The position numbers and the translations under genes were made by a program. From NCBI RefSeq assembly GCF_001550065.1, contig NZ_LRUB01000012.1:1-64000 (forward strand): a DNA stretch of 64,000 bases, read 5' to 3'. The DNA is from Kordiimonas lipolytica (GTDB taxonomy: Bacteria > Pseudomonadota > Alphaproteobacteria > Sphingomonadales > Kordiimonadaceae). Below the pieces are notes generated by a model. That model had not been told where the DNA came from, did no database searches, and saw only the letters and a list, made by a program, of their open reading frames with translations. How positions within the stretch are numbered: the stretch's first letter is position 1; every line of letters starts with the position of its first letter. This document shows, piece by piece, positions 41,644-50,080 of this stretch.

Positions 41644-42909
41644 ATGGATCCACTCGTTTATCTTGCGATCATGTGGGGCGGCGTATTCTTTGCGGTTTAT
41701 GCGGCCAGAAAAACCAAGCTCACGCCTGTCCTGTTTTTCCTGTTCGTTGGTGCGCTGCTGGTTAACACCGGCTTTCTGCCCAAGGAAATCCCGCCCTTCA
41801 TTCGCGGCTTCGCCGAGATGGGCATCATTGTCATCATGTTTGCCATCGGCTTTGAGGAAAAGACCGATAACTTCCTTGGCAGCATGAAGCGCAGTTGGGG
41901 TATCGCCCTGTTTGGGGCAATCGGGCCCTTTATTGTTGCCTACGCAGTCGCCGACTATTTCTGGCAGGACTATCACATATCGCTGATGTGCGGCCTGGCC
42001 ATGACCGCAACCGCTGTGTCGCTGACGATGGTATCGCTCAAGAGCGAAGGCCTTCACACATCCCGCGCCGCGACCGGCATCATGACGTCAGCCGTGCTGG
42101 ATGACATCGCCTCGCTTGCGCTTGTTGCCATCATGGTGCCTGTCGCCACGGGTGATGCCCCCGCGAACCTTCATGAAATTGCGATCGTGCTGGGGAAAGC
42201 GGTGCTGTTTTTTGTCGGGGTGCTTATCCTGGGGGCGTGGATATTCCCCCATCCGCTTTCGGGCCTTGCTGGGCGCATGCCGCTTCTGAGGCACTTTGGC
42301 CTCAGGCACCTCCTGGTGGTCCTCAGGGAACATCTGACGCTCGTGATGCTTACGCTGGCGCTGGTTGTCGGGATCATTGCCCATGAACTGGGCTTTCATC
42401 CCGCTGTTGGCGCCTATATGGCAGGCCTTGTCCTGAGGGAGGAATATTTCCTGCTGGACCCAGACGGCGGCAACCGGTTTGACCGCACCAAGGAAACGGT
42501 GGACGATATCGCCTTTTCCTGGATCGGCCCAATCTTTTTCGTCAGCCTTGGAACCCAGATCATTTTCGATTTTGACATGGTCTTTTCGCTGATCCCTGAA
42601 ATCCTGGCCATGACCATTGGGCTTTTTGTTATCCAGATCGCCTCAGCCGGGCTTGCCGCGCGCTATACCGGCAGCTTCAGCTGGGTGGAAAGCGTGATGA
42701 TCGGCTTTGGCATGCTGGGGCGCGCCGAACTGGCGTTTGTGGTGATGGACATCGCCTATATCCAGCACAGCATCCTGACAACAGAAGCCTTCTTCACCCT
42801 GATGGCGACCGCCTTCCTGCTGAACATCACCGTGCCGGTATCGATTGCGCTCTGGAAGCCTTATTTCACCGGCGAAAAGGTTTGGGGAGGCAAAAGAAAA
42901 ACCTCTTAA
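41644..42909 (+). CDS. CPA2-family cation:proton antiporter
   Basis: This 421-residue membrane protein with about eleven hydrophobic segments belongs to the Na+/H+ exchanger (KefB/C-like, Pfam 00999) family. It carries AIGFEEKTDNF after helix 3 and TSAVLDDIASLALVA with the paired aspartates of the ion site in helix 5. It lacks a C-terminal TrkA-N domain. It probably exchanges K+ or Na+ for protons. A ribosome site GGGAGGGG precedes the ATG. Its stop is inside the terminator stem of rpsU. Confidence 0.85.
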   Translation: MDPLVYLAIMWGGVFFAVYAARKTKLTPVLFFLFVGALLVNTGFLPKEIPPFIRGFAEMGIIVIMFAIGFEEKTDNFLGSMKRSWGIALFGAIGPFIVAYAVADYFWQDYHISLMCGLAMTATAVSLTMVSLKSEGLHTSRAATGIMTSAVLDDIASLALVAIMVPVATGDAPANLHEIAIVLGKAVLFFVGVLILGAWIFPHPLSGLAGRMPLLRHFGLRHLLVVLREHLTLVMLTLALVVGIIAHELGFHPAVGAYMAGLVLREEYFLLDPDGGNRFDRTKETVDDIAFSWIGPIFFVSLGTQIIFDFDMVFSLIPEILAMTIGLFVIQIASAGLAARYTGSFSWVESVMIGFGMLGRAELAFVVMDIAYIQHSILTTEAFFTLMATAFLLNITVPVSIALWKPYFTGEKVWGGKRKTS

Positions 42910-42929
42910 AGCATGGCTCTAAGAGGTTT
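42890..42929 (-). terminator. terminator of rpsU (minus strand)
   Basis: AAACCTCTTA and TAAGAGGTTT form a ten-base-pair stem around an 11-base loop. On the minus strand the T tract is TTTTTCTTTT. The hairpin overlaps the end of the antiporter gene on the plus strand, where it has no T tract. Confidence 0.8.
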
Positions 42930-42960
42930 GATCTTTGTGGGTCTGAAAACCCCGCTAAGC

Positions 42961-43179
42961 TTAGCGGTGCTTCATTACCAGACCGTCACGCTCAAGGCGC
43001 TTGCGCTCAAGTTTACGAGCACGGCGAACGGCAGCAGCCTGTTCACGAGCCTTCTTCTCAGATGGCTTTTCGTAGAACCGACGCATTTTCATTTCGCGGT
43101 AGACACCTTCGCGCTGAAGTTTTTTCTTCAGAGCACGCAGAGCCTGGTCCACATTATTATCCCGAACGGTAACCTCCAT
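42961..43179 (-). CDS. rpsU: 30S ribosomal protein bS21
   Basis: This 72-residue basic protein matches bS21: it begins [25 protein letters not shown] and has a [24 protein letters not shown] helix. AAGGAAGGTG precedes the ATG. It is a single gene with its own terminator. The 283 bases between it and COQ9 hold only upstream signals. Confidence 0.97.
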   Translation of the reverse strand: MEVTVRDNNVDQALRALKKKLQREGVYREMKMRRFYEKPSEKKAREQAAAVRRARKLERKRLERDGLVMKHR

Positions 43180-43462
43180 GGGTTACACCTTCCTTTCTAT
43201 AGCCATAATTTACGGTGTGGGACATCGGGGTCACACCGCAGGGCGCGCGTGATATAGCAAAACCCTGGGTTCCACACAAGTTATTTCCACAACAGAAGCC
43301 TTTGCGGGCGCTGGCTTAGAGCCCGTCAAAAGGTCAGTACATGACCGGACTATAGCAAACTTGGGCGCCAAAGGCAAAATTGCGGCACTATGTCCCTCGC
43401 CTGCCCGGGCTTTCCATGTTAGAAAACCCCAGGCACAAATGAAGTGATGCACGAGACAGACC

Positions 43463-44128
43463 ATGGCTGAGAAACCAAAAGATGACCGTACCCCTGAGGA
43501 GCTTCGCCTTCCCCTGATGGAAGCGATGACGGACCATGTAGCGTTTGATGGCTGGACCGAAAAGGCACTCGCCAACGCTGCTGAGGATGTGGGCGTAAGC
43601 CGGGAAATGGCGGAGCTTGCCTTCCCGCGCGGCGCCATTGAGGCGCTTGAACTGCATCTTGAAGACGCTGACCGTGTTCTGGCCGCTGCCCTGGCCGAGC
43701 GTGACCTGGCCTCCATGAAAATCCGTGACCGCATCACTGTTGCCGTCCGCACCCGGCTGGAGCTCAATATGAGCGAGCGGGAAGTTATCAAACGCGGGCT
43801 CGCGACCCTCGCGCTGCCGCAGCATATGGCACTGGCCTCCAAGGCGCTGTGGCGCACCTGCGACGTGATGTGGCGTGCGGCGGGCGACACCAGCACAGAC
43901 CACAACTGGTACACCAAGCGCGCAACGCTCGCGGCGGTCTATAGTTCCGTGCTGCTTTACTGGCTCAATGACGAATCGGAAGACTGCGCAGACACCTGGG
44001 CTTTTCTTGATCGTCGCATTGAGAATGTCATGGCCATTGAAAAAGCCAAATTCCAGATGCGCAAAGCGTGTGAAAACGCACCAACCCTCAGCAGCTTTCT
44101 GGGGCGCCTGCGCTATCCGGGGGCCTGA
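43463..44128 (+). CDS. COQ9-family ubiquinone biosynthesis protein
   Basis: This 221-residue protein of the COQ9 family supports ubiquinone biosynthesis by binding lipid precursors. The characteristic C-terminal region WYTKRATLAAVYSSVLLYW and LNDESED is clear, as is the TetR-like N-terminal helical part with ALANAAEDVGVSREMAEL. Its stop overlaps the XerC start by one base (TGATG). Confidence 0.9.
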   Translation: MAEKPKDDRTPEELRLPLMEAMTDHVAFDGWTEKALANAAEDVGVSREMAELAFPRGAIEALELHLEDADRVLAAALAERDLASMKIRDRITVAVRTRLELNMSEREVIKRGLATLALPQHMALASKALWRTCDVMWRAAGDTSTDHNWYTKRATLAAVYSSVLLYWLNDESEDCADTWAFLDRRIENVMAIEKAKFQMRKACENAPTLSSFLGRLRYPGA

Positions 44129-45072
44129 TGGCGGGCTCAAGTACAGCGGAGCTATCTGGCCTGACGGACGAGGCCGCCGTGCTGGTGAACCGCTGGCTTG
44201 AATATCTCACTTCTGAAAAACGCGTCTCAAAACATACGCTGACGGCCTACGGCAGCGACTTTGGCGACTTCATCAGCTTCCTGGTGGATTATAAAGGCGG
44301 CACTGTCGGCCTGCGCACGCTGGCAGGCCTTGAAGTACGGGACTTCCGCGCCTTCCTGGCGTCGCTCAGGGGTGATAACCTTTCTGCCCGGTCGGTTGCA
44401 CGCTCACTATCCTCCGTTCGCAACTTCTACCGGTTTCTTGCCCGAACGGAAGGCATTGAAAATGACGCCATCAAGGCGGTACAGGGCCCTAAACTGCCGC
44501 ACAGGGTACCGCGCCCACTGACGGAAGAAGCAGCAAAATCGGTGATGGAAACAGTGGGCGAGTTCGAGGACGAACCCTGGATCGCGGCCCGCAACATGGC
44601 TGTGGTCACCCTTCTGTATGGCTGTGGCCTCAGGATCACGGAAGCGCTTTCACTGAACGGCGCGGATATCCCCACGGGCGACACCATGCGGGTGATGGGC
44701 AAACGCAACAAGGAACGCATTGTGCCCGTTTTGCCCGCCGTGCGCGAAGCCATTCGCGCCTATAAGGCAGAATGCCCCTTCCCGATCACAAACGACGGGC
44801 CGCTTTTTGTAGGCAAGCGCGGCAAGCGGCTGAACCCGCGCACCATCCAGGCCGCGATGCAGAAGGTGCGGATTGCGCTGGGCCTGCCTGAAAGCGCCAC
44901 GCCACATGCGCTTCGGCACAGCTTCGCCACCCATCTTCTGTCGCGCGGCGGTGACCTGCGCACAATCCAGGAACTACTGGGCCACGCAGACCTGAAGGCA
45001 ACGCAAGTTTACACGGAAGTGGATAGCGCGCGCCTCAAGGATGTGTATGATAAGGCCTTCCGCCGCCGCTAA
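44128..45072 (+). CDS. xerC: tyrosine recombinase XerC
   Basis: This 314-residue site-specific recombinase is of the XerC/D chromosome-dimer resolution type. The catalytic residues are R169 (GCGLRITEAL), K192 (GKRNKER), H260 and R263 (HALRHSFATHLL), H286 (LGHADLKATQ) and Y295. The SAM-like N-terminal domain (19-108) is normal. The location next to COQ9, in coupled translation, and the length fit XerC and not a mobile-element integrase. Confidence 0.92.
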   Translation: MAGSSTAELSGLTDEAAVLVNRWLEYLTSEKRVSKHTLTAYGSDFGDFISFLVDYKGGTVGLRTLAGLEVRDFRAFLASLRGDNLSARSVARSLSSVRNFYRFLARTEGIENDAIKAVQGPKLPHRVPRPLTEEAAKSVMETVGEFEDEPWIAARNMAVVTLLYGCGLRITEALSLNGADIPTGDTMRVMGKRNKERIVPVLPAVREAIRAYKAECPFPITNDGPLFVGKRGKRLNPRTIQAAMQKVRIALGLPESATPHALRHSFATHLLSRGGDLRTIQELLGHADLKATQVYTEVDSARLKDVYDKAFRRR

Positions 45073-45108
45073 TGCGGCCAGTTGCTTCAAGAATGACCCT
45101 GAGGACTT

Positions 45109-45414
45109 ATGCAGGATAAAGATATCGATCGTTTTCGCGGCTGGGCACTGATGGCCCTATATGTCTCCATGTCGGTTCTGGGTGTCATGCTTGTCGTTGT
45201 TGCCTTGCGCTTCTGGCCTGCGCTTGAAGACAAGGAAAACCTTGTCTTTGTCCTTTCCGCCTGCGGCGCAGCCACTGCCGTCCTGAGCGCCCGTACAGCA
45301 CTGCAGTTCTTCCGCACCTTGCGCCAGGGCGGGCGCCCGAAGATGGCATTATTGCCATTCATCCTTATGGGCCTGACCCTCTTTGCCACCAGCAACCTGA
45401 TGGCAGAGTTTTAA
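45109..45414 (+). CDS. small membrane protein of unknown function
   Basis: This 101-residue protein has three hydrophobic segments (WALMALYVSMSVLGVMLVVV, LVFVLSACGAATAVLSA, LLPFILMGLTLFATSNLM), with a basic stretch FFRTLRQGGRPKM between the second and third. No recognised motif is present. AGGAC precedes the ATG by about eight bases. It lies between xerC and the Ada-like gene. Confidence 0.65.
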   Translation: MQDKDIDRFRGWALMALYVSMSVLGVMLVVVALRFWPALEDKENLVFVLSACGAATAVLSARTALQFFRTLRQGGRPKMALLPFILMGLTLFATSNLMAEF

Positions 45415-45479
45415 ACCCACTTTATCTCCAGGTCCGAAAATGGCGAGCCATAGGTGCCGGCTTCCGCTAGACTGTCCCC

Positions 45480-46061
45480 ATGACAGAACAGGACCGACAT
45501 ATTCTTTACGATGTGCTCTTGAACCGGGATGCCCGGTTTGATGGCAAGCTGTTTTTCGGCGTCACATCAACCGGCATCTATTGCAGGCCCATCTGCCCTG
45601 CACCAAAACCGAAGCCGGAAAATGTCCTGTATTTTACCGACAGCGAAACTGCCGCCATGGCCGGCTTCCGCCCTTGCAAGCGCTGCCGCCCGGAGGCCCG
45701 CCCCGGCAGCCCGGCGTGGCAGGGCACCAAAGCCACCATCAGCCGCGCGCTGAGGCTGCTGGCGCAGGGCGAAGGCCCCGATAGCCTGGCGGATTTGGCA
45801 GACCGGCTTGGTGTTACCGACCGCCACCTGAGGCGGCTGTTCAATCAGCATCTGGGCAAAAGCCCGATGGAAGTGAAACAGGAAAACCGGCTGGGCCTTG
45901 CGGTCACCCTGCTGAAGGAACCCGAAGCCAGCATCCCGGATGTGGCCTATGCGTCAGGCTTTGGCAGCCTGAGGCGCTTCAATGATGCCTTCAAAGGTAC
46001 ATACGGCGTAACTCCCACAGAATGGAGAGATAAGAATGCTAACGACAGCAACCCTGAATAG
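45480..46061 (+). CDS. AdaA: methylphosphotriester-DNA repair and AraC-type regulator
   Basis: This 193-residue protein equals the N-terminal half of Ada. The zinc and methyl-acceptor cysteines are C35, C39, C66 and C69, in GIYCRPICPAP and FRPCKRCRP. An AraC-type helix-turn-helix follows (SLADLADRLGVTDRHLRRLF and YASGFGSLRRFNDAF). Methylation of the acceptor cysteine (the first in the family) converts such proteins into activators of the adaptive response. The ogt gene overlaps its end by 26 bases. No alkA-type glycosylase domain is fused. Confidence 0.9.
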   Translation: MTEQDRHILYDVLLNRDARFDGKLFFGVTSTGIYCRPICPAPKPKPENVLYFTDSETAAMAGFRPCKRCRPEARPGSPAWQGTKATISRALRLLAQGEGPDSLADLADRLGVTDRHLRRLFNQHLGKSPMEVKQENRLGLAVTLLKEPEASIPDVAYASGFGSLRRFNDAFKGTYGVTPTEWRDKNANDSNPE

Positions 46062-46533
46062 CCCCCTTGGTGCCATCACGCTGGTGCTGAAGGGCGACAC
46101 CATCATGATCTGCGAATTTGCCGACCGCGAAGCCCGCGTGACGCGACAACTGGAAACGTACTTTCCTGGCGAGACACCTGTGGAAGCGAAAGTGCCAAAC
46201 GCCATCACACAGGCCTTTGACGCCTATTTCGGCGGCGACCGCGATGCGCTCAACCGCCTCAAGAGTAAACCGCTTGGCACACCCTATGAGCAGCGCGTGT
46301 GGGAGGCCCTCAGGGATATTCCGGCGGGTAACACCACAAGTTACGGCGCCATGGCGAAAGAGCTTGGCTCCAGCCCCCGTGCAGTCGGCCGGGCCAACGG
46401 GCGTAACCCAGTGGCGCTCATCCATCCCTGCCACAGGGTGATTGGCGCGGACGGCTCGCTCACCGGCTATGCGGGCGGGCTTGAGCGCAAGGAATGGCTC
46501 CTCAAGCACGAAGGGGCGCTACTGGCCCTCTGA
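46036..46533 (+). CDS. ogt: methylated-DNA-protein cysteine methyltransferase
   Basis: This 165-residue suicide repair enzyme takes methyl groups from O6-methylguanine on C132, in IHPCHRVIGADG. Further family features are GTPYEQRVWEALRDIPAG, TSYGAMAKELG and SPRAVGRANGRN. It overlaps adaA by 26 bases in another frame, and the pair replaces a single Ada protein, as in Bacillus adaA-adaB. Confidence 0.95.
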   Translation: MLTTATLNSPLGAITLVLKGDTIMICEFADREARVTRQLETYFPGETPVEAKVPNAITQAFDAYFGGDRDALNRLKSKPLGTPYEQRVWEALRDIPAGNTTSYGAMAKELGSSPRAVGRANGRNPVALIHPCHRVIGADGSLTGYAGGLERKEWLLKHEGALLAL

Positions 46534-46619
46534 CGACATCCTGAAGACTTGCCAAGCGGAACAATGCACCTGCGGGGTGCAAACCCTTGTGCTCACCCAA
46601 ATCAAAGTGGAGAAATAAA

Positions 46620-47093
46620 ATGACAATGCTGAAAATCATCGCCATGCCAACCGTTGATGCCCGAGCCTATCAGCGCGGAGCGCTAGACGCCAACGGACGT
46701 ATGCCTGAGAGAGACATCTCCACCGGCCCTGGCAACCCATGCCGCCACTGCCTTGAGACAATTGAAGCGGGTGCCGAAAAGCTGGTGCTGGCCTACCGCC
46801 CGTTCGAAGAGCTTCAGCCCTATGCCGAGCTGGGTCCCATCTTCCTGCATGGTCGCGACTGCGGTCGCTATGATGAATACGCTGGCTTCCCCAAAATGTT
46901 CCAGCGCTGGAACACGGTGCTGGTGCGCGGCTACGGGTCGAACAACCGCATTCAGTATCAGGCTGCGCGCCATATCCCTGTGGATGAACTTGAAGCACAG
47001 TGCGCGGAGATGCTGACGGACCCAAACGTGGCCTATCTGCACGTACGGACGTCACAATATAATTGCTACCAGTGCCGCGTTGAACGCGCCTAG
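46620..47093 (+). CDS. DUF1203 family protein
   Basis: This 157-residue protein of the DUF1203 family contains CRHCLETIEAG and YNCYQCRVERA, four cysteines that may bind a metal, and an acidic HGRDCGRYD segment. The ATG at 46620 is preferred because GGAG lies nine bases upstream, whereas an earlier ATG adds 11 residues. Its reaction is unknown. It ends four bases into the minus-strand gene that follows. Confidence 0.82.
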   Translation: MTMLKIIAMPTVDARAYQRGALDANGRMPERDISTGPGNPCRHCLETIEAGAEKLVLAYRPFEELQPYAELGPIFLHGRDCGRYDEYAGFPKMFQRWNTVLVRGYGSNNRIQYQAARHIPVDELEAQCAEMLTDPNVAYLHVRTSQYNCYQCRVERA

Positions 47094-47647
47094 GCTACCT
47101 TATGCGCGTAGGCTCGCTGGCCTTGACCTTTAGGCAGCTGGTGGGCCTTGTGCATGGTCTTGCGGCGTTCCTTGCCATGATAGACCTGCATCGCCTCGCG
47201 GCGGCGACACGGACCAATATAGGTAGTGGCCCGCACGAACGGTTTGGGATGTGCCCCAAGATGCTGCAGCCTGGCGTCCATCTGCTTGGCCGTCAGTGGC
47301 AACCCCAGAATTTCATTCACGCCCGCGTCCCGTGCGGCAAAGACCTTGTCTTTGCTGGGCGACGGCATGATCATCACAATCGGCGCCTCTGATACCTGTC
47401 CGTCACACATGCGGATGAATTTGGCGAAATCCGACCCGCCGTGATCACCAAAATCGAAATCCAGGAAAAAGTGCGTAAACTGGAAAGCCTGCATCCGGTG
47501 CAAAGCCTCTTTCAGGCTGTCCACAAGCTGCACCTGACCAACCCCACTATCCTTAAGATAGTGCCTGATCGTCTCACCCAATTGTTTGTTAGACAGGGCC
47601 ACGAGCACCTTCATGGCCCGGTAATCAATACCGGAAACACCCCTCAA
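47090..47647 (-). CDS. degenerate CheY-like receiver protein, paralogue 1
   Basis: This 185-residue single-domain response-regulator-like protein has the phospho-acceptor-type aspartate in the strand-3 motif FLDFDFGD, but the conserved lysine before the last strand is replaced in LGLPLTAK, where the usual sequence is AKP. The C-terminal tail has TYIGPCRRRE and a basic HGKERR. A TTG start at 47647 is chosen because GGGGAG lies eight bases upstream and the next residues (GIDYRAMKVLVALSNKQLG) align with IDYSKLNALIAMSNSQLG of the neighbour. An ATG 11 codons later would cut this conserved part. The role is unknown. Confidence 0.75.
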   Translation of the reverse strand: MRGVSGIDYRAMKVLVALSNKQLGETIRHYLKDSGVGQVQLVDSLKEALHRMQAFQFTHFFLDFDFGDHGGSDFAKFIRMCDGQVSEAPIVMIMPSPSKDKVFAARDAGVNEILGLPLTAKQMDARLQHLGAHPKPFVRATTYIGPCRRREAMQVYHGKERRKTMHKAHQLPKGQGQRAYAHKVA

Positions 47648-47874
47648 GACAGTTTCTCCCCAACATGCGCCCCCCGGCGCGTACCTAAAGGGCCTGCCTC
47701 CCCATGGCAAAGCCCTACCCCAACTAAAGTCATAGGAAAATATTTTAAAACAGTCAAAAAAATGAAACAAAATATTGGCCTAGAAAACGCATAGGTTTTC
47801 TTTCCGTTATTTTGAATAGAAAATTAACTTTTATTCTGGCGATTACTCAACATTCGTAGAATATTTGGCCAACA

Positions 47875-48387
47875 TTAGACGTGTTCGGCCCTACCCCGAC
47901 TCTGTCGCCGTTCCGCCCCATGATAAATCTGGACCACCTCACGCCTGCGGCATGGGCCGATATAGGTTTGGGCCCGAATGAAAGGCTTTGGATTCCCGAT
48001 CATATGATTGAGGCGCGTCGTCAGCAATTTGGCGGTGAGCGGCAGGCCCAGGATCTCATGGCAGCCGCCATCACGCGCAGCCATCACCTTTTCCTTGTCC
48101 GGTGACGGGATAACCATCACAGCGAAGGCTTCAGCAAGCTGGCCGTCACACAGGCGCAGGAATTTCACGAAATCGACACCGCCAAAATCCGGCAGATCGT
48201 AATCGACAAAGAAAAGATTGAAGCGATTGTTCTGCATGCGGGCGACAGCATCTCTTGCCGACGTCACCATCATGCAGGAGCCAATACCCTCTTCTCGCAG
48301 GAAGTGCCACACCGTGCGCCCAAGCTGGCTGTTGGACATGGCGATAAGCGCGTTAAGCTTGCTGTAATCAATCTTTTTAGTCTGCAT
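47875..48387 (-). CDS. degenerate CheY-like receiver protein, paralogue 2
   Basis: This 170-residue protein resembles paralogue 1 along its whole length. The acceptor region is FFVDYDLPDFGG, and the usual lysine is again absent (ILGLPLTAK). The C-terminal motif TYIGPCRRRE and the HGAERR tail are shared. ATG 48387 follows GGGGG by eight bases. The 227 AT-rich bases between the genes presumably hold the promoter of paralogue 1. The tail motif occurs in other alphaproteobacterial receivers, where it is thought to have a binding role. Partners cannot be named from this window. Confidence 0.78.
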   Translation of the reverse strand: MQTKKIDYSKLNALIAMSNSQLGRTVWHFLREEGIGSCMMVTSARDAVARMQNNRFNLFFVDYDLPDFGGVDFVKFLRLCDGQLAEAFAVMVIPSPDKEKVMAARDGGCHEILGLPLTAKLLTTRLNHMIGNPKPFIRAQTYIGPCRRREVVQIYHGAERRQSRGRAEHV

Positions 48388-48549
48388 GACCTGGACCCCC
48401 AAGTTCAGTTGATCATGCCTGAAGTCAAAACGCCTGATGACTTTAATTTTACTTAAATTGTTTGAAGTGAATCAAATAGCGCGCAAAAGGCTACCTCGTC
48501 AAATTTTGGTTAAAATTTTAATAATTATAATAATCATGTAGTAACAACA

Positions 48550-48573
48550 AAAAAGCCCGGCAAAAGCCGGGCT
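48550..48573 (-). terminator. terminator of the TCA-cycle operon (after lpdA)
   Basis: AGCCCGGC-TTTT-GCCGGGCT forms a perfect eight-base-pair stem, followed on the minus strand by TTTTTTG. Confidence 0.88.
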
Positions 48574-48599
48574 CTTCCATCGCTTGAAAGCGATATATC

Positions 48600-50006
48600 T
48601 TACATATGGATCGGGCGCCCATGAACCGCCAGCGCGGCTTCTTTCATGGCTTCCGTCTCCGTTGGGTGCGCGTGGCACGTCAGCGCGATATCCTCAGCTG
48701 ATGCCCCAAATTCCATCGCGGTTGCCGCTTGTGCGATCATATTGCCTGCGTCAGCGCCAATGATATGCACGCCCAGCACCCGGTCCGTTTCCTTGTCAGC
48801 CAGGATTTTCACAAAGCCTTCCGTTTGCAGGTTGGCTTTCGCGCGGCTGTTTGCCGTGAAGGGGAACTTGCCGGCATTGTAGGCCACGCCCGCTTCCTTC
48901 AGCTCTTCCTCGGTTTTGCCCACTGCGGCAACTTCAGGGAAGGTATAGACCACGCCCGGAATCACATCATGGTTCACATAGCCGTTCAGGCCCGCGATGT
49001 TTTCAGCAACGGCAACGCCTTCGTCTTCCGCCTTGTGCGCCAGCATCGGGCCTTCGATCACATCGCCGATCGCCCAGATGCCCGGTACGTTGGTGGAGAA
49101 ATCATGGCCTGTTTTGATGCGCGAGCGATCATCCATCTCAACGCCGATGGCCTCAAGGCCCAGGCCGCTGGTGTATGGCCGGCGGCCAACGGAAACCAGC
49201 ACCACATCGGCTTCGATCGTTTTGGCATCACCACCCTTGACGGGCTCGAAGGTTACCGTAACGCCCTTCTTGGTTTTCTCAACCGAAGTCACCTTGGACG
49301 ACAGGTTCAGGGTCATGCCCTGCTTCTTCAAGCTGCGGCCGAAGGTCTTGCGAACTTCCATATCCATGCCCGGCAGCACCTGATCCATGAACTCGACAAC
49401 CGTTACGTCAGAGCCGAAGCGTTTCCACACAGAGCCAAGCTCAAGCCCAATCACACCGCCGCCGATCACCACCAGATGCTTCGGCACTTTCGGCAGGCTG
49501 AGCGCACCCGTGGAGGACACAATCTTGTCTTCGTCGATTTCAATACCCGGCAGGCTGGCAACATCAGAACCCGTCGCGATGACGAAATTCTTTGCCTTAA
49601 CTTCGCGCTTGCCGCCGTCATTAAGGTCAACCGTCAGCGTATCCTTGGATTTGAAGTGGCCAGTACCCTTGATCCATTCAACCTTGTTCTTCTTGAACAG
49701 GAACTCAATGCCGCCCGTAAGGCCTTCAACGATTTTGTCCTTGGACTCCATCACCTTCTTGATGTCGAAATCCAGGCCCTTCACGGAAAGACCAAAGGCT
49801 TCAAAGTCGTGGCCTGCTTCATGATACAGGTGCGAGCTATGGAGCAGCGCCTTGGAAGGCATGCAGCCCACATTCAGGCAGGTGCCGCCCAGCGTTTCGC
49901 GCTTTTCCACGCAAGCTGTCTTGAGCCCAAGCTGTGCCGCACGGATCGCGGCAACATAACCGCCGGGGCCAGCACCAATGATTACAACGTCAAATGCGTC
50001 AGACAT
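48600..50006 (-). CDS. lpdA: dihydrolipoyl dehydrogenase (E3)
   Basis: This 468-residue FAD enzyme reoxidises dihydrolipoamide of the 2-oxoglutarate dehydrogenase complex. FAD binding is [12 protein letters not shown] at 9-20, the redox disulfide is C43/C48 in [13 protein letters not shown], the NAD site is [12 protein letters not shown], and the His-Glu pair occurs in CHAHPTETE. It is the last gene of the TCA operon, with a terminator-like hairpin between sucB and lpdA and another after it. Confidence 0.97.
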   Translation of the reverse strand: MSDAFDVVIIGAGPGGYVAAIRAAQLGLKTACVEKRETLGGTCLNVGCMPSKALLHSSHLYHEAGHDFEAFGLSVKGLDFDIKKVMESKDKIVEGLTGGIEFLFKKNKVEWIKGTGHFKSKDTLTVDLNDGGKREVKAKNFVIATGSDVASLPGIEIDEDKIVSSTGALSLPKVPKHLVVIGGGVIGLELGSVWKRFGSDVTVVEFMDQVLPGMDMEVRKTFGRSLKKQGMTLNLSSKVTSVEKTKKGVTVTFEPVKGGDAKTIEADVVLVSVGRRPYTSGLGLEAIGVEMDDRSRIKTGHDFSTNVPGIWAIGDVIEGPMLAHKAEDEGVAVAENIAGLNGYVNHDVIPGVVYTFPEVAAVGKTEEELKEAGVAYNAGKFPFTANSRAKANLQTEGFVKILADKETDRVLGVHIIGADAGNMIAQAATAMEFGASAEDIALTCHAHPTETEAMKEAALAVHGRPIHM

Positions 50007-50025
50007 TTTATGTCCCTCTTGTCAA

Positions 50026-50055
50026 AAAGATGGGTGGGACCATCACCCCACCCAT
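50026..50055 (-). terminator. intercistronic terminator-like hairpin between sucB and lpdA
   Basis: ATGGGTGGG and CCCACCCAT form a perfect nine-base-pair stem and, on the minus strand, CTTTTTG follows. It is placed between the sucB stop and lpdA start, so it may reduce lpdA expression relative to sucB, or lpdA may have a separate start. Confidence 0.65.
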
Positions 50056-50080
50056 GTAACTCGTCACAAACCCGTCAGGC

